Under the pieces are notes generated by a model. That model worked only from the letters and a program-made list of their open reading frames with translations. It was not told the origin of the DNA and did no database searches. This document shows positions 7,570 to 15,254 of a DNA stretch of 64,000 nucleotides, piece by piece. The stretch spans positions 1 to 64,000 of the forward strand of contig JBKBUF010000009.1 of NCBI GenBank assembly GCA_046290815.1. Reading direction: 5' to 3'. Source of the stretch: JBKBUF01 sp046290815 (GTDB lineage Bacteria; Bacteroidota; Bacteroidia; Cytophagales; Cytophagaceae). Positions within the stretch are counted from its first letter, which is position 1. Each line of letters begins with the position of its first letter. A program made the translations under genes and the position numbers.

Positions 7570-9178
7570 GATTTAAAACTTTTTTGGCAGCATTTATTCC
7601 CTGATAAAATGCCTCCTCAAATATAGATATACCACTCAAATCCGAATGGGCGTAAAAAATTTTATTTCCAAAAGTATTCATCTGGCCAGACTTTCTCTTT
7701 TCCCAAATAAATCCCGGATATGGACTTATCATTCCATGACCCCAAACCATCACATCAACATTTTCAATATATTTATCTATGGCAGGATGCACTTTCCCTA
7801 ATTCACTAAGAATAATATTTACCCACTCTTCATGGGTAGTTTTATAAGCTTCCTCCCTGGCTTGCTTAGCATCTTTATAGCTTAAAGGATAATAATATGT
7901 AACCACTTTCTTATTCCTTTCCATCGAAATGTTTTGATGGTTGGCGTAAACATAACCAAGGGATTTAGTACCATAAAAGACATTATCCCAGCTAAGTGGC
8001 CGGCCGCTTTTTTCAGGAATATCGGTAAGTGTAATATTGGCCACCATCCATGGAGCATATCGATAATCTTTTCCATGGTCTGATAGTTTCAATAATCTTG
8101 CAGTTACAAACTGAGGTGTAGCCACAATGCATTTCTTTGCTTTCAATCTTTTGGTAACCCTGTTTTTTACATCAAAGTAGTCAACAAATACAATTTCCCT
8201 TTCGGTAGTGATATTATGTACTACCTGTCCTGAAAATATATTATTCTCCATTCCTTGGCTCAGCTTTTTAGTAAGAAAGCCATTTCCCTCAGGCCATGTA
8301 AGCACATCTGATTTATCAGCGTTGGCAGCGATACCTTTTCTGGAAGCAAAGTAATGAATTCCCGCCCATGCAGAAGTATTATTGAAATCCGTACCATAGT
8401 CATCCCGGCAACAATAACTCACATACCAAAACAAATACTTAGAATTAAATCCTTCAGATATTAAAAACTCCTCAAAAGATATTTTGTCAAGCTTTAATAA
8501 ATCTTCATCAACCGATGATCTATCCAATGGAATAGCAAAAGCGTACTTACCATCTACACCCTTTAAATTTCGGTATTGATCCATTAATTCCAAAAACCTC
8601 ATTATCTCCTGCCTATCCTCTTGGGGAACACCAAAATTCGGAATCAATCCATCCTGCCAGTACCCATTGATGTAAAGTCTTTCTTCAGGAGCGAAGCATA
8701 AATAATATTCATTATACTCAGGCAAGCCTTTATCATTTATATTATTGATAATTCCTGACTCAACCAGGAAATCCTGCAATTCCTTCATACTTAAATCAGG
8801 AATAGGCAGATAATGGGCTGCCCATGGATATGCAGTTATCTCGTTTGCACCAAAAGATGAATTACCTCCCACCTTATCTTCCAGCTCAAGCAACCGAAAA
8901 TTATTCACTCCATACTTTTTCAGCCACCATGCAGCAGATAATCCAGAAACACCACCACCAATAATGACACAATCGATTTCTTCTTCAGATAATGGAATGC
9001 CAAAGGCAGGATTTCGAAGCATATGTCCCCTTTCAGCACTTGCACCAATTATTTGTCCGGGAATCTTTTTGATTTCTATAGATGGCTTACATGAGTTATT
9101 AACAGAACCAATTAAGCTCCCTGCACCTATAGCTAAGAGAATTCTTGATATAAAAGATCTTCTGTCAAAAGAACTCAT
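7562..9178 (-). CDS. Tat-exported FAD-dependent amine-oxidase-like protein
   Basis: A 538-residue flavoprotein. Residues 5-8 (DRRSF) form a twin-arginine motif followed by a hydrophobic stretch ending NNSC; Cys30 could be lipidated although the lipobox is poor. The dinucleotide fold begins at ~69 with VIIGGGVSGLSAAWWL, the acidic end of strand 2 is at LELEDKVGG, and a late segment (FYAHSDLSGISIFEEAFYQG) matches the C-terminal FAD-contact region of amine-oxidase-like enzymes. A folded, cofactor-loaded periplasmic oxidase is the natural reading, and a polyamine-like substrate follows from the operon but is unproven. The ATG overlaps the stop of the SpeE-like gene by one base (TAATG). Confidence 0.82.
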   Translation of the reverse strand: MSSFDRRSFISRILLAIGAGSLIGSVNNSCKPSIEIKKIPGQIIGASAERGHMLRNPAFGIPLSEEEIDCVIIGGGVSGLSAAWWLKKYGVNNFRLLELEDKVGGNSSFGANEITAYPWAAHYLPIPDLSMKELQDFLVESGIINNINDKGLPEYNEYYLCFAPEERLYINGYWQDGLIPNFGVPQEDRQEIMRFLELMDQYRNLKGVDGKYAFAIPLDRSSVDEDLLKLDKISFEEFLISEGFNSKYLFWYVSYCCRDDYGTDFNNTSAWAGIHYFASRKGIAANADKSDVLTWPEGNGFLTKKLSQGMENNIFSGQVVHNITTEREIVFVDYFDVKNRVTKRLKAKKCIVATPQFVTARLLKLSDHGKDYRYAPWMVANITLTDIPEKSGRPLSWDNVFYGTKSLGYVYANHQNISMERNKKVVTYYYPLSYKDAKQAREEAYKTTHEEWVNIILSELGKVHPAIDKYIENVDVMVWGHGMISPYPGFIWEKRKSGQMNTFGNKIFYAHSDLSGISIFEEAFYQGINAAKKVLNHA

Positions 9179-10692
9179 TACTGATGGTTAAATTTTGACC
9201 ACTCCTCTTCAAAATAATGAACCAACACCTGATTATTCAATTTATTTATTTCTTCAGGTTCACTCAACATGTCTTTAGGAAAAGTAGTCATATGCCTGAA
9301 CAAATCTGCTGTGATAAATTTCACGTCAGAAATAAATTCTGTACTTATAGCAGGGTTGACATTTTCTTTAAATGCCATTATATATCCCCATTCTCCAAAA
9401 GACGGAACATAAGTATGATATGGAATAGTCTGAAATCCTGAGGCATTCAATGTCTTATTAATACACCAGAAAGAATTAGGAGCTACGTAAGGAGAAGTAG
9501 CCTGGATTATCACTCTGCCATGGCTTTTTAATTTTTTGTATAACAGTTTATAAAAAGTATCCGTATACAATTTTCCTATGGAATAATTAGAAGGATCAGG
9601 AAAATCTACAACAATAAAATCAAAAGTTTCTTCATCATTTGATTTCACCCAGGTAAAAGCATCTGCATTTATAATTTTAAGTTTTTCCGAGTGCAGAGAG
9701 TTATTATTCAATTTTGTAAGCAGCTCATTGGTTTTAAAAAGATGCGTCATCTCAGGATCAAGGTCTACCAATGTAATTGATTTTACCTGATCGTACTTTA
9801 GAATTTCTCTCACGGCAAGACCATCTCCTCCTCCAAGCACCAACACCTGATCACAGGATTTTAATTGCTGAATTCCCGGATGAACAAGTGATTCATGGTA
9901 CCTGTATTCATCAGCTGAGCTGAATTGCAGATTACCATTCAGAAACAATCTAAGTTCAGAGTTATTCTTGGTAAGCACTATTCTTTGATAGGGAGAAGAC
10001 TTGGCGTATATAATTTTATGTGCATAAGAATTGGATTCCGTGAAGGACATTATATTTTCAGAAAATACAAATCCGGCAAGAAGTGCTATTATCACTACAA
10101 TCGCCTGGCTTCTCATATAGTAAGCCCACCTTAATTCATCCTGAAATTTTACACACACTACAAGTGCAACCCCGACATTTAAAATACCGAAGAAAAAAGA
10201 GGTTTTAACAAGCCCCAAATAAGGAACAAGGATAAGAGGGAAAATAAGACTTGCAAGCAGTGCTCCTATATAGTCAAAAGTGAAAATTTGAGAAACAAGA
10301 TCTTTAAACTCATACCTGTTTTTCAATATTCTCATAAGCAGAGGTATTTCAAGTCCCACAAGTGAACCGGTAAGAAATACCAGCATGTAAAGGATGAGGC
10401 GGAATGATTCTACATGCTCGAATAATATAAACAGGATAGAAGAACTAAATCCCCCGACAATGCCTACCAGAATTTCTATTTGAACAAACCAGGCAAGCAG
10501 ATTTTTATTGAAATATCTGGAGATGAAAGAGCCTATTCCCATAGAAAACAGGTAAACACCTATAATGGTTGAAAATTGAGTAACAGAATCTCCCAATAAA
10601 TAACTTGCCAAAGTACCTGCCACCAACTCGTAAATTAAGCCGCAGGTTGCAACGACGAAAACAGATACCAGAAGTAATAAGTTAAATCTCAT
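9178..10692 (-). CDS. Membrane-fused spermidine synthase-like aminopropyltransferase
   Basis: A 504-residue fusion. Residues 1-215 contain about six or seven transmembrane helices; 225-490 form a spermidine-synthase domain. All signature elements are present: DEYRYHE (261-267) followed by HPG, GGGDG (287-291) and VRE, VDLDPE (309-314) for the cosubstrate ribose, NADAF (342-346) and DFPDP (363-367) at the amine site. The catalytic half therefore looks competent to transfer an aminopropyl group from decarboxylated AdoMet. Soluble SpeE is about 280 residues; the membrane half suggests a membrane-bound acceptor or coupling to transport. It follows the DUF350 gene by 10 nt. The acceptor is not known. 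Confidence 0.85.
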   Translation of the reverse strand: MRFNLLLLVSVFVVATCGLIYELVAGTLASYLLGDSVTQFSTIIGVYLFSMGIGSFISRYFNKNLLAWFVQIEILVGIVGGFSSSILFILFEHVESFRLILYMLVFLTGSLVGLEIPLLMRILKNRYEFKDLVSQIFTFDYIGALLASLIFPLILVPYLGLVKTSFFFGILNVGVALVVCVKFQDELRWAYYMRSQAIVVIIALLAGFVFSENIMSFTESNSYAHKIIYAKSSPYQRIVLTKNNSELRLFLNGNLQFSSADEYRYHESLVHPGIQQLKSCDQVLVLGGGDGLAVREILKYDQVKSITLVDLDPEMTHLFKTNELLTKLNNNSLHSEKLKIINADAFTWVKSNDEETFDFIVVDFPDPSNYSIGKLYTDTFYKLLYKKLKSHGRVIIQATSPYVAPNSFWCINKTLNASGFQTIPYHTYVPSFGEWGYIMAFKENVNPAISTEFISDVKFITADLFRHMTTFPKDMLSEPEEINKLNNQVLVHYFEEEWSKFNHQ

Positions 10693-10702
10693 TAATTTCC
10701 AC

Positions 10703-10921
10703 TTAGCCGTGTATAGCTGATGAAATAATCAAAGCCACAGCGATGACAAAAGCTGCAGCAATAATTGCCAATGCATTATTGTGTTCATCTATAATTTCTT
10801 TCCAAAGGCTCTGAGGTGTTAATTTTTCAAGCAACCAAAAGGAAATTACAAGAATCATTATTCCTATAAAGGAATAAAGAACAGAGTTTAAAACGTACTT
10901 AAGGTTAATAATTGGTTCCAT
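10703..10921 (-). CDS. DUF350 family membrane protein
   Basis: A 72-residue protein with two hydrophobic segments (about 10-32 and 48-70) separated by a short polar loop (EKLTPQSLWKEIIDEHNN). Size and pattern match a single DUF350 (YjfL-like) unit, a family of unknown function. DUF350 proteins are found near PspA-type stress genes and polyamine or glutathionylspermidine-type genes. It lies 9 nt after the microprotein gene and 10 nt before the SpeE-like gene, deep inside the operon. It could act as a small oligomeric membrane component. Confidence 0.7.
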   Translation of the reverse strand: MEPIINLKYVLNSVLYSFIGIMILVISFWLLEKLTPQSLWKEIIDEHNNALAIIAAAFVIAVALIISSAIHG

Positions 10922-10930
10922 ATATAATTT

Positions 10931-11086
10931 TTATTTATGATGTCCTTTTTCTCCCTGAGGAGCCCATTTTTCAGAGTTAGATCCGAAAAATTTCCAACCG
11001 GCTACACCGGCATATATGTAAACAGAAAATACAATCCCGAAAAATACCAGCAGGTATTTCATCTTTTTCAAATCATCTTTATTCAT
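10931..11086 (-). CDS. 51-residue single-pass membrane microprotein
   Basis: A short gene easily missed by ORF cut-offs: MNKDDLKKMKYLLVFFGIVF opens it, a single transmembrane helix covers about residues 10-30, and the end is charged and His-containing (GEKGHHK). The basic N-terminus predicts N-in topology with the tail outside. The ATG lies inside the last codons of the upstream DUF4178 gene (8-nt overlap) and the DUF350 gene begins 9 nt downstream, so it sits in a strictly coupled position. No family recognised. Support is its context, a sensible membrane-protein composition and the tight overlap. Confidence 0.7.
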   Translation of the reverse strand: MNKDDLKKMKYLLVFFGIVFSVYIYAGVAGWKFFGSNSEKWAPQGEKGHHK

Positions 11087-12356
11087 AAGGCGAAAAGTTG
11101 CTGTTCATCCATCTGTTTCTTTCAAAATTATGATTCCGGTAAATAATTAAACCAGGCAATATCAACAAACATAAAAGTGAAAGGAAAAAATTGCTCCACA
11201 TACTTACGTCTGCTGTAAGAGTATATTGAAATAATTTCGTAGTTGGGCTGTTTTGCTGATGAACCAATATATTCATATGGTATCTTCCTGCGGGAATTTC
11301 TGACAATGTCTGATCGGAAGATCTGCTTCCTTCAGACCAATTCTCTCCTCCGGTATACCCATAATAATATTCAATACCCTGCTCAAATTGAATTTCCTCG
11401 CCGGTAGATTCATTTATTAGGGTAAGATTCAGCTCCAGCCAGTCGTTATGCAAATCGCAACTAACTTCACTTAATAGATTTGTCTGATTCATCAAGCCTC
11501 CTTTAATTTCAAAGGATGGAGTGACAAAAGCACTTTGAGATTCATTTACGGAATAGGTCTTAGATAAAATCACCTCTTCTCTACATACTGTCTGAAAAAT
11601 TATCTGGCACAATATCAAAAGAGCAGCCGCAATTCCTGTCATCTTATACATGGCATTAACTGAAAAGGAAAGACTCAGGGGCTGGGTAGCCCCCACCCCT
11701 TCTTTTCTAGGCAATTTTGTATTTAACCCGAATGCCTCAGTTAACTTTGCAGGTTCAATATATTCTCCCAGAAACCATGCATGCTCATTTTGATTTTCTT
11801 CTTTTGAAAGTATATAAGGCGGACTTATATACTCAGTAATCTTTGGTTTATCGGAAGGATTAATATTCCAATGAAATTCACCTTCGGCATAATCAACATT
11901 CTGCTTATAATGGTGGAATAGCCTGAAATTATAATTTTCAAACTTAAACTCCCTTAACGGTTGAGTTGGATAAATAAGTGACTGTTCAAATAAATTCCAA
12001 TGCCCATCATATTCTGACAAAAACGCATAACCTACCGAAGGATTAAATAAAATATATTCACCCCAATTGTATGGAGTTTTGTATTCCCTGTATTGTATAA
12101 AGCCTACAACTTTATATTTAATCCCTTTAAGTTTGCCCACACTTCCGACAGGAATATGAGCCTTATATTTTTGCTTAAATGTCTTTACAAAAACAAGGTT
12201 ACCTTCATTTGCATTATACAGGCTGCTGCAGGAACCACAAGCTAAATGAGTACATTGAGCATAGGTATTAACTACAAGCTGCGCTTTGCATCTTGGGCAA
12301 GTAACCTTAGTAGCCGAAGGCAGTTTGTCCTTATCCTTTATTTCAAATCCACTCAT
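11079..12356 (-). CDS. DUF4178 protein with zinc ribbon and two membrane helices
   Basis: A 425-residue protein. A zinc ribbon sits at the start (CPRC ... C ... CGSC, residues ~21-45), followed by a DUF4178-type beta domain to about residue 200 (VGSVGKLKGIKYKVVGFIQY and YEYDGHW-type strands), then a TM helix (~235-255), an external beta domain of ~120 residues and a final TM helix. The start chosen is the ATG at 12356; an upstream TTG at 12392 would overlap the previous gene by 50 nt. With this start the overlap is 14 nt. It is a paralogue of the preceding gene. The function of DUF4178 is not established; the layout suggests a cytosolic binding module linked to an outside sensor or scaffold. 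Confidence 0.75.
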   Translation of the reverse strand: MSGFEIKDKDKLPSATKVTCPRCKAQLVVNTYAQCTHLACGSCSSLYNANEGNLVFVKTFKQKYKAHIPVGSVGKLKGIKYKVVGFIQYREYKTPYNWGEYILFNPSVGYAFLSEYDGHWNLFEQSLIYPTQPLREFKFENYNFRLFHHYKQNVDYAEGEFHWNINPSDKPKITEYISPPYILSKEENQNEHAWFLGEYIEPAKLTEAFGLNTKLPRKEGVGATQPLSLSFSVNAMYKMTGIAAALLILCQIIFQTVCREEVILSKTYSVNESQSAFVTPSFEIKGGLMNQTNLLSEVSCDLHNDWLELNLTLINESTGEEIQFEQGIEYYYGYTGGENWSEGSRSSDQTLSEIPAGRYHMNILVHQQNSPTTKLFQYTLTADVSMWSNFFLSLLCLLILPGLIIYRNHNFERNRWMNSNFSPYE

Positions 12357-12996
12357 CCAGTAGCCTTGTATTGGAAAATTTAAAATCGTCAAACTCCTGA
12401 TATTTTCCCGTAGAAGCGAATATTTTATCTCTGCTTATTGCGTCTACTATTACCATCTCAAACCATGGGTTACTCATTTCAAGAGTGATAAAGTCATCTA
12501 CCGGTTGAAATGGAAGAGCTATTTCCCCTTCAATAAAGAAACCGGTGATATTGGAAATATAATTAACATGAAAATGCTTCTTACCAGATATTTCAAACAC
12601 AGACCCCGGCTTAAATTTTAAAAGCTTTGAAGGTTCGATTTTGACCTCTGAGTATTTCAACCAGGCATAAGTACCATATGCTTCTACAATCCAGTAAAAT
12701 TCATTGGCATTATTAACAGCCATCCAGTGATTTCTATAACCTTCTTTAAATTCATACCTTATCCTACCTGTGATGTCTATTTTTATATCACCTATATATC
12801 CCATAGCACCCACTTTCAAGGGACTCATATCTTCCGGCATATTATTGGTGATTTTCATCCATGTAAAGCCATCCTCTGATTTAGAGTATGCAATATTACA
12901 TTTGGAGCAAGCCAAATGTGTAATTTTATAATTGGTGTAGTAGTTCATCTGACTACATTGAGGACACTGGAATACTTCTCTACCTGCAAACACCAT
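12343..12996 (-). CDS. DUF4178-like protein with N-terminal zinc ribbon
   Basis: A 217-residue soluble protein. Residues 11-34 form a zinc ribbon (CPQC, then CSKC), followed by a beta-rich DUF4178-like domain (GAMGYIGDIKIDITGRIRYEF). No signal peptide or TM helix, so it is probably cytosolic. The ATG follows the SpeD-like stop by one base and has an unusually strong AAGGAGG ribosome-binding site. It is a shorter paralogue of the next gene, so the operon carries a soluble and a membrane-tethered version of the same ribbon-plus-DUF4178 unit. Function unknown. Confidence 0.7.
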   Translation of the reverse strand: MVFAGREVFQCPQCSQMNYYTNYKITHLACSKCNIAYSKSEDGFTWMKITNNMPEDMSPLKVGAMGYIGDIKIDITGRIRYEFKEGYRNHWMAVNNANEFYWIVEAYGTYAWLKYSEVKIEPSKLLKFKPGSVFEISGKKHFHVNYISNITGFFIEGEIALPFQPVDDFITLEMSNPWFEMVIVDAISRDKIFASTGKYQEFDDFKFSNTRLLDEWI

Positions 12997-12997
12997 A

Positions 12998-13351
12998 CTA
13001 CCTCCTTACCTCACGTTTTTCATAGTTTTCAGCCTTAAAGAAAGAGAGTATATCATCGAGAAGATTCCTCGCAGTATCATCATTCACCTTCTTATAATTG
13101 GAAAGAAAAACATCCAGTGTTAAAAAATTATGTTCCGGCCATGTATGAATAGAAATATGTGATTCGGTAAGGCAAATCACGCCTGTATATCCTCCTCCGG
13201 GAAAATCATGAAAAACTTCACCGATAATATTCAATTCGTAGTGCCGGATTCTTTCTCTCAGGAAATTTTGGGCAGATTGGAATTCTGAAATTTTACTGGA
13301 TTCACTGGTGGTTATTTCACATAATATGTGCAAACCGGGTATATAATTCAT
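12998..13351 (-). CDS. SpeD-like pyruvoyl-dependent decarboxylase lacking the catalytic Cys
   Basis: A 117-residue protein of the prokaryotic AdoMet decarboxylase (class 1B) type. The self-processing site Glu63-Ser64 lies in LTESHISIHTWPE, which makes the pyruvoyl group, and His69 of the processing machinery is kept. At the place of the catalytic Cys (Cys83 in the Thermotoga maritima enzyme, in DVFTC) this protein has Ser84 (DVFLS), and the Ser55 equivalent is Thr56. It may still cleave itself, but its proton donor is changed, so substrate or rate could differ. Some SpeD homologues are reported to have become ornithine or arginine decarboxylases. It is the first gene of the coupled operon; a weak promoter-like TATCTTTA (13367-13374) lies upstream. 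Confidence 0.82.
   Translation of the reverse strand: MNYIPGLHILCEITTSESSKISEFQSAQNFLRERIRHYELNIIGEVFHDFPGGGYTGVICLTESHISIHTWPEHNFLTLDVFLSNYKKVNDDTARNLLDDILSFFKAENYEKREVRR
13001..13007 (-). promoter_or_regulatory. Strong Shine-Dalgarno inside the operon
   Basis: AAGGAGG on the minus strand, four to five bases before the ATG at 12996 and spanning the last codons of the SpeD-like gene. Bacteroidetes genes rarely carry a full anti-16S match, so this site may allow higher or independent translation of the soluble DUF4178 protein. Confidence 0.6.
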
Positions 13352-13461
13352 TTAGAAGAAATATATTAAAGATACATCTTCCTTTTGATTTTTAAAATGC
13401 TTGTTAAAGAAAATTTTTACTCCTATGCTGTAAATTCAAAGCACCAAAGACTTGAGAAATT

Positions 13462-14304
13462 TTAAAACATCAACCACCACAAAACTGCCACCTGCACCAG
13501 CATTATTCCATCGATGAAAATTAAATAATACTTTTTACTTAAGCCTTCATGCACATAACTTATAGCTGCAACGGCCAAAGAAATAGTTATTAATCTGGAA
13601 GACAATACAGGCCCTGCCCCATAATGAATAACAGTAACCACGATTAATATGGTCAGGATAACCAAAGAAACATCTTTTGCCCTTTCAGTTCCCAAAATCA
13701 CCGGTATTGTTAATATACCCGCTTCTTCATCGGATTGCCTGTCACGGATATCAAAAGGAATTGCAAGGGCAAGGATAATTAAAAATCGCTCGAAGAAAAG
13801 CATTAGCACACCAGAGGAGAATATATTGAGATTATGCCATAAAACAGGCATAAACACTGTCGTTGCACCCCAGGCATAAGTAAGTAAAAATATTTTCAGA
13901 AACGGCACTTTACGTACATTTAAAAATCTTACAGATCTTAGTCCGGTTAGCACGTAAATCAAAGCTATAATTAAAACATGTAGAAGAAATAATAATACTT
14001 TGCTTGGCAACAGCGATGCGCAGAAGATTAACAACAGGCTCAGAATGCCAAATATTATTTTGATGGCCCGGAAGGATATGATACCATAAAATTCCTGACA
14101 TTCTTCTTCCTGAAGCCATACAGGAATATTGTAAATTAAAAAAGTCCCACTAAAAGCAATCGTACATAGCAATATGGTTTCAAAACCGGGAATCAAATCT
14201 AAAATCAAATAAGTAGAAAAAGTCAATCCGGCTGCACAGATAGACAAAACTATAGAACTGTACAGAACGAAATCCAAAACCGATTTAATTACTGCTCTTG
14301 TCAT
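13462..14304 (-). CDS. Divergent UbiA-like membrane prenyltransferase
   Basis: A 280-residue protein with about eight TM helices. The second acidic motif of UbiA enzymes is recognisable (DIRDRQSDEEAGILTIPV, ~180-200), as is the preceding R-x-x-P-x-x-K segment (RKVPFLK). The first motif NDxxDxxxD is absent; that place reads IYNIPVWLQEEE. It may be an active but divergent family or a non-catalytic homologue. The start is set at the ATG at 14304, because the ATG at 14322 falls within the ATP synthase terminator hairpin. It lies 110 nt upstream of the SpeD-like gene on the same strand, so it may or may not be in that operon. Substrate unknown. Confidence 0.65.
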   Translation of the reverse strand: MTRAVIKSVLDFVLYSSIVLSICAAGLTFSTYLILDLIPGFETILLCTIAFSGTFLIYNIPVWLQEEECQEFYGIISFRAIKIIFGILSLLLIFCASLLPSKVLLFLLHVLIIALIYVLTGLRSVRFLNVRKVPFLKIFLLTYAWGATTVFMPVLWHNLNIFSSGVLMLFFERFLIILALAIPFDIRDRQSDEEAGILTIPVILGTERAKDVSLVILTILIVVTVIHYGAGPVLSSRLITISLAVAAISYVHEGLSKKYYLIFIDGIMLVQVAVLWWLMF

Positions 14305-14313
14305 AAAACAAGA

Positions 14314-14340
14314 AAAGCTCATTCAGTCTGAATGAGCTTT
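14314..14340 (-). terminator. Terminator of the ATP synthase operon
   Basis: A perfect 12-bp stem (14314-14325 with 14329-14340) and a 3-nt loop. On the minus strand it is followed by TCTTGTTTTATG, a moderate U-tract. It lies 24 nt after the atpG stop and ends just before the UbiA-like start. Confidence 0.8.
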
Positions 14341-14364
14341 ATATAATTTTCACTAAATATTTAC

Positions 14365-15252
14365 TTAACTAGAAAGCGCTTCCGCACCGGCAACTATCTC
14401 AAGAATTTCTTTGGTAATTGCAGCCTGTCTTGTTCTATTGTAAGTTAGCCTCAACTCCTTCAATAACTCTTTAGCATTTTCCGTTGCCTTATCCATCGCA
14501 GTCATTCTCGCACCATGCTCAGATGCGTTGGATTCAAGAAGTGCCTTATACAATTGAATTTTCAAAGACTTTGGAATAAGCTCACGAACTATCTCCTCTT
14601 TTGAAGGTTCAAAAATATAATCTACATTTAAAGCTTTAGCTCCTGAGGTTTCTGCTGAAGGAGGAAGAATAGGAAGAAACTGTTCTATATTTACAACCTG
14701 TGTTGCGACGTTTTTAAATTCGTTGTAAATAATCTCTACCTTGTCATAGTCCCCTTTCACAAAACCTTCCATTGCAAACTCAGCAACTTTTCTTGCACTG
14801 TTAAAATTAAGACTAAGGAATGTTCCAAAATAATCACTGATAGTCTTTCCGCCTCTTTTTGTAAAAAAGTCGTTACCTTTCTTACCCACGGAAAGCACAG
14901 TAACATTTCCCTGTGCTGACTGAGATTTATATTTTCCGTTCAAAAGGCCAGTAGTGGCTTTAATAATATTAGTATTAAATGCACCGGCCAACCCTCTATC
15001 TGATGTTACAACTATAAGCAATATTTTTTTCTCTTCACGAGCAGCAGAATAAACATTATCTACTGAATCTTCAAGAGTAGCTGAAACATTTTGAAGAATA
15101 CTATCGAGCTTCTGAGCATAAGGACGTATTTTAATAATATTGTCCTGAGCTCTTCTCAGCTTTGCAGCAGCCACCATTTTCATAGCCTTGGTGATCTGCT
15201 GTGTAGAATTTACTGATACTATCCTTCCTCTGACCTCTTTTAAGCTAGGCAT
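14365..15252 (-). CDS. atpG: ATP synthase F1 gamma subunit
   Basis: A 295-residue central rotor stalk of F1, which transmits c-ring rotation to the catalytic beta subunits. The family N-terminus is clear (VRGRIVSVNSTQQITKAMKM), as is the C-terminal helix signature (MTAMDKATENAKELL ... NRTRQAAITKEILEIV). Two bases separate it from atpA, and it is the last gene of this operon, followed by a strong hairpin. atpD and atpC do not follow, as is usual in Bacteroidetes where they are encoded elsewhere. Confidence 0.97.
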   Translation of the reverse strand: MPSLKEVRGRIVSVNSTQQITKAMKMVAAAKLRRAQDNIIKIRPYAQKLDSILQNVSATLEDSVDNVYSAAREEKKILLIVVTSDRGLAGAFNTNIIKATTGLLNGKYKSQSAQGNVTVLSVGKKGNDFFTKRGGKTISDYFGTFLSLNFNSARKVAEFAMEGFVKGDYDKVEIIYNEFKNVATQVVNIEQFLPILPPSAETSGAKALNVDYIFEPSKEEIVRELIPKSLKIQLYKALLESNASEHGARMTAMDKATENAKELLKELRLTYNRTRQAAITKEILEIVAGAEALSS

Positions 15253-15254
15253 AA

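Noticed and set aside
12357..12392. TTG start for the second DUF4178 gene
   Set aside because: It would overlap the upstream gene by 50 nt; ATG at 12356 gives a 14-nt overlap and a normal N-terminus before the zinc ribbon.
14304..14322. Longer start for the UbiA-like gene at the ATG at 14322
   Set aside because: That codon lies in the arm of the ATP synthase terminator hairpin; the ATG at 14304 directly precedes the first membrane helix.
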